Below are positions 5,785-7,666 of a stretch of DNA of 7,666 nucleotides, one piece after another. The DNA comes from Deltaproteobacteria bacterium. Its GTDB lineage: Bacteria; Desulfobacterota; Binatia; UBA9968. The position numbers were made by a program, and so were the translations under genes. Numbering within the stretch: position 1 is the stretch's first letter; each line of letters opens with the position of its first letter. The DNA is taken from NCBI GenBank assembly GCA_005878685.1, contig VBLN01000083.1, positions 1 to 7,666 on the forward strand, written 5' to 3'. The notes under the pieces are model-generated. The model was not told the DNA's origin. It saw nothing but the letters and a program-made list of their open reading frames with translations, and searched no databases.

Positions 5785-6936
5785 TTGATTCATAAGGAGC
5801 GACTTAGGAACCTACTTATTGAGCTGCTGCGGATCGACAGCCTTTCCCGTAAAGAGCACACTATCGCCGTGCGTCTTAAGAGGGAGATGGAAGTGCTGAG
5901 CGGGGAACCACAGATTGATGATGCGGGCGTCAAGGTCGGAGGTAACGTAGGCAACCTCATCGCTCATTTTAACGGCAATGTCCCAAATTCCCCACCCATA
6001 CTTCTTTCTGCCCACATGGATACTGTCATGCCTGGAGAAGGCGTTGTACCCATCCTGGAGGGCGACATCCTGCGGAGTGACGGCCGTACAGTGCTTGGCG
6101 GAGACGACAAGAGCGGCATTGCTATCATCTGTGAAGTGCTCCGCGTCATACGAGAGAGCCATCTTCCCTGCAGCGATATTGACGTGGTATTTACGATCTG
6201 CGAAGAAGCCGGCCTGCTTGGCGCAAAATGCTTGGATGTCTCCCGTCTACGCGCGCGCAGAGGATTGGTCCTGGACAGCGATTCTGTGGGTTTTCTCTTT
6301 ACCAAAGCTCCGGCAGCCAACAGAATGGAGTTCCGCATTACAGGGTTAGAGGCTCATGCCGGGGTCTGTCCGGAAAAAGGAATCAGTGCGATCCAGGTCG
6401 CCGCAGAGGGAATCAGTCGGATGAAATTGGGAAGGATTGACGAAGAGACCACAGCTAATATCGGCTTCATAGAGGGCGGAATCGCGGTCAACATTATCCC
6501 CAAATCCGTCACTCTGAAAGGTGAAGCCAGGAGTCACAGGGAAGACAAATTGGAGTTACAAACGCGACACATGCTCCGCTGTCTTGAGGAAGCGGCCTCG
6601 CATCACAGGTTGGAACTCGACGGAAGATCATTTCAACCTGTGGTTGAAGCCAAGATTGAAAGAGACTACGACCGGATGAACATTCCCGACGAAGCACCGA
6701 TCGTGCGGCTGGTCCGGGCTGCCGCCAGCAATCTGGGCTTGGAGCTTAGGACTATGGCTACCGGCGGTGGGTGTGACGCCAACGTACTCAACAAGCAAGG
6801 TCTAGAGGTAGCCAATCTGTCCACCGGGATGAGGGAGATTCATACAGTCAAAGAGTGGCTTGATTTGAACGACCTCTATAGGTCGGCCGAAATGGTCTTG
6901 GAAATTGTAAGATTAAACGCGCAAGGTCATTACTAG
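5785..6936 (+). CDS. M20 family metallopeptidase, PepT-like
   Basis: The 383-residue product is a dizinc exopeptidase of the M20 family, closest in pattern to peptidase-T-like proteins; these cleave N-terminal residues from small peptides in the cytoplasm. The expected active-site residues are present: H77 and D79 in LSAHMDTV, bridging D107 in LGGDDKSG, catalytic E140 and ligand E141 in TICEEAG, D164 in LVLDSD, and H353 in REIHTVKEW. The dimerisation (lid) domain spans about 178-290, with ITGLEAHAG (185-193, H191). The TTG start is set by a good ribosome site. Length is normal and no key residue is missing. The AlbA_2 protein follows after 36 bp and may be co-transcribed. Acetylornithine- or succinyl-diaminopimelate-type deacylase activity is possible, but LGGDDKSG and REIHTVKEW fit PepT-like members better. 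Confidence 0.92.
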   Translation: MIHKERLRNLLIELLRIDSLSRKEHTIAVRLKREMEVLSGEPQIDDAGVKVGGNVGNLIAHFNGNVPNSPPILLSAHMDTVMPGEGVVPILEGDILRSDGRTVLGGDDKSGIAIICEVLRVIRESHLPCSDIDVVFTICEEAGLLGAKCLDVSRLRARRGLVLDSDSVGFLFTKAPAANRMEFRITGLEAHAGVCPEKGISAIQVAAEGISRMKLGRIDEETTANIGFIEGGIAVNIIPKSVTLKGEARSHREDKLELQTRHMLRCLEEAASHHRLELDGRSFQPVVEAKIERDYDRMNIPDEAPIVRLVRAAASNLGLELRTMATGGGCDANVLNKQGLEVANLSTGMREIHTVKEWLDLNDLYRSAEMVLEIVRLNAQGHY

Positions 6937-6972
6937 TCATCATCCAACCTCAGGGTTTCCCCAGCCAATGCC

Positions 6973-7666
6973 ATGCAAGGAGAGGAACTAGGTCTTCTAC
7001 TGAAGCAAGAAAGAGGGCAATTTCTCGATTTTGTCAGCGCCTATGAGTACAAGAAGGGAGGCGCCCAGAAAAAGGGAAATGAAGATTTAGCCCGTGAGAC
7101 CGCGCGCCTCCTTGGAGGGATGGCCAATGCAGATGGCGGGACTCTTTTGATCGGGGTAGAGCCAGACAAAAGCGTCACCGGCATTCCCTATCCATCCGAG
7201 GAGATTCAGGGGCTCATCCAGACTCCTCAGACGCTTTTGAGTCCTTCTCTCAGTCCCGCCTGCCAAAGAATGCATCTGGGCAATCTCCTTCTTGTTAAGT
7301 TTGACGTAAGTTCCAGCCTTGAGGTCCATCGACTCGCAGGCGGCCGGACCTTTTACCGCATCGGTACGGAGAACCCGGCGCTCCCTTTGGAGCAAATCCA
7401 AAGTTTAAAAGAGTCCAAAAAGAGCTTTTTCTATGAGCGACAGAATGTCTGGAATGCGAGTTGGGACGACTTAGATAGTAGTGCCTTAGAGGCTTTTGCT
7501 CAAAAGATCAACGATGCGCGCCATCCCGAGGCTATTTTGGGCCACACTTATCACCTCATCGACCATTCCCAAGAAAAACCCTCTCTCAGCATGGCAGCTC
7601 TACTTCTATTCGCTAAAGATCCTACTCGCTGGCATCCTCGCTGTGGAATTGACTTCGTTAAATATG
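6973..7666 (+). CDS. AlbA_2 (Schlafen-type) ATP-binding domain protein, N-terminal part (runs off right edge)
   Basis: The frame reads 231 residues from the ATG at 6973 to the window edge without a stop. Residues about 15-145 form an AlbA_2 domain: RETARLLGGMANADGGTLLIGVE (41-63), KSVTGIP (66-72), LLLVKFDV (105-112) and RTFYRIGTENPALP (125-138). AlbA_2 domains occur in putative ATP-dependent regulators and Schlafen-like proteins, some linked to nucleic-acid processing or defence; the substrate is generally unknown. The usual acidic-Lys box near the N-terminus (EFK type) is replaced by FLDFVSAYEYKKG (17-29). The segment after about 150 is not recognised. The ATG has no clear ribosome site, but an in-frame stop (that of the peptidase) excludes a much earlier start. 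With a 36-bp gap it is probably translated from the peptidase transcript. Confidence 0.8.
   Translation, partial: MQGEELGLLLKQERGQFLDFVSAYEYKKGGAQKKGNEDLARETARLLGGMANADGGTLLIGVEPDKSVTGIPYPSEEIQGLIQTPQTLLSPSLSPACQRMHLGNLLLVKFDVSSSLEVHRLAGGRTFYRIGTENPALPLEQIQSLKESKKSFFYERQNVWNASWDDLDSSALEAFAQKINDARHPEAILGHTYHLIDHSQEKPSLSMAALLLFAKDPTRWHPRCGIDFVKY

Noticed and set aside
5964..6349. Several 116-124 codon frames on both strands over the peptidase
   Set aside because: All are shadows of the M20 peptidase frame, which has complete catalytic residues.
1..7666. CRISPR array, insertion sequence or prophage
   Set aside because: No regularly spaced repeats, terminal inverted repeats, transposase, integrase or phage gene is visible.

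Overview
The window reads as an ordinary chromosomal stretch of a Gram-negative-like bacterium with roughly balanced base composition. It has short gene-to-gene gaps, TTGACA-type promoters and single genes in alternating orientation rather than one long operon. The reductase, NuoB, ThrB and M20 peptidase sequences resemble, from memory, proteins of Nitrospirota / Methylomirabilota / deltaproteobacterial lineages. That placement is an impression, not a demonstration. No transposase, integrase, CRISPR array or phage gene is visible.

Left part (1-2580). A siroheme nitrite/sulfite reductase on the minus strand runs off the left edge, and an isolated nuoB lies upstream of it on the same strand. 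Divergent from nuoB is a single-domain CheY-like response regulator. It converges on a minus-strand cold-shock protein gene, which has a long leader containing a perfect hairpin and a TTGACA promoter. Next comes about 400 bp (2578-2990) with no convincing gene.

Middle part (2990-5531). A strong-looking promoter, followed by a 13-bp tandem repeat, drives an APH-fold homoserine kinase (thrB). thrB converges on a small two-helix membrane protein of unknown function. A PrpE/ApaH-like metallophosphatase follows, then a tRNA with a CAT anticodon, probably elongator methionine, preceded by its own candidate promoter.

Right part (5532-7666). Just behind the tRNA lies a broken 5' remnant of a DNA polymerase I gene. 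It is followed by an M20 (PepT-like) metallopeptidase and an AlbA_2 (Schlafen-type) ATP-binding-domain protein that runs off the right edge. These last two are on the same strand, 36 bp apart, and probably co-transcribed.

No coherent new multi-gene system is evident. The most unusual items are two. The reductase appears to lack about 18-20 residues that in relatives hold a siroheme/anion-binding Arg-Asn segment. The polA start relic, frameshifted at the conserved Arg, is the other. Weaker leads are the orphan nuoB, the repeated -10-like boxes before thrB, and a possible leader peptide and hairpin ahead of the cold-shock gene.
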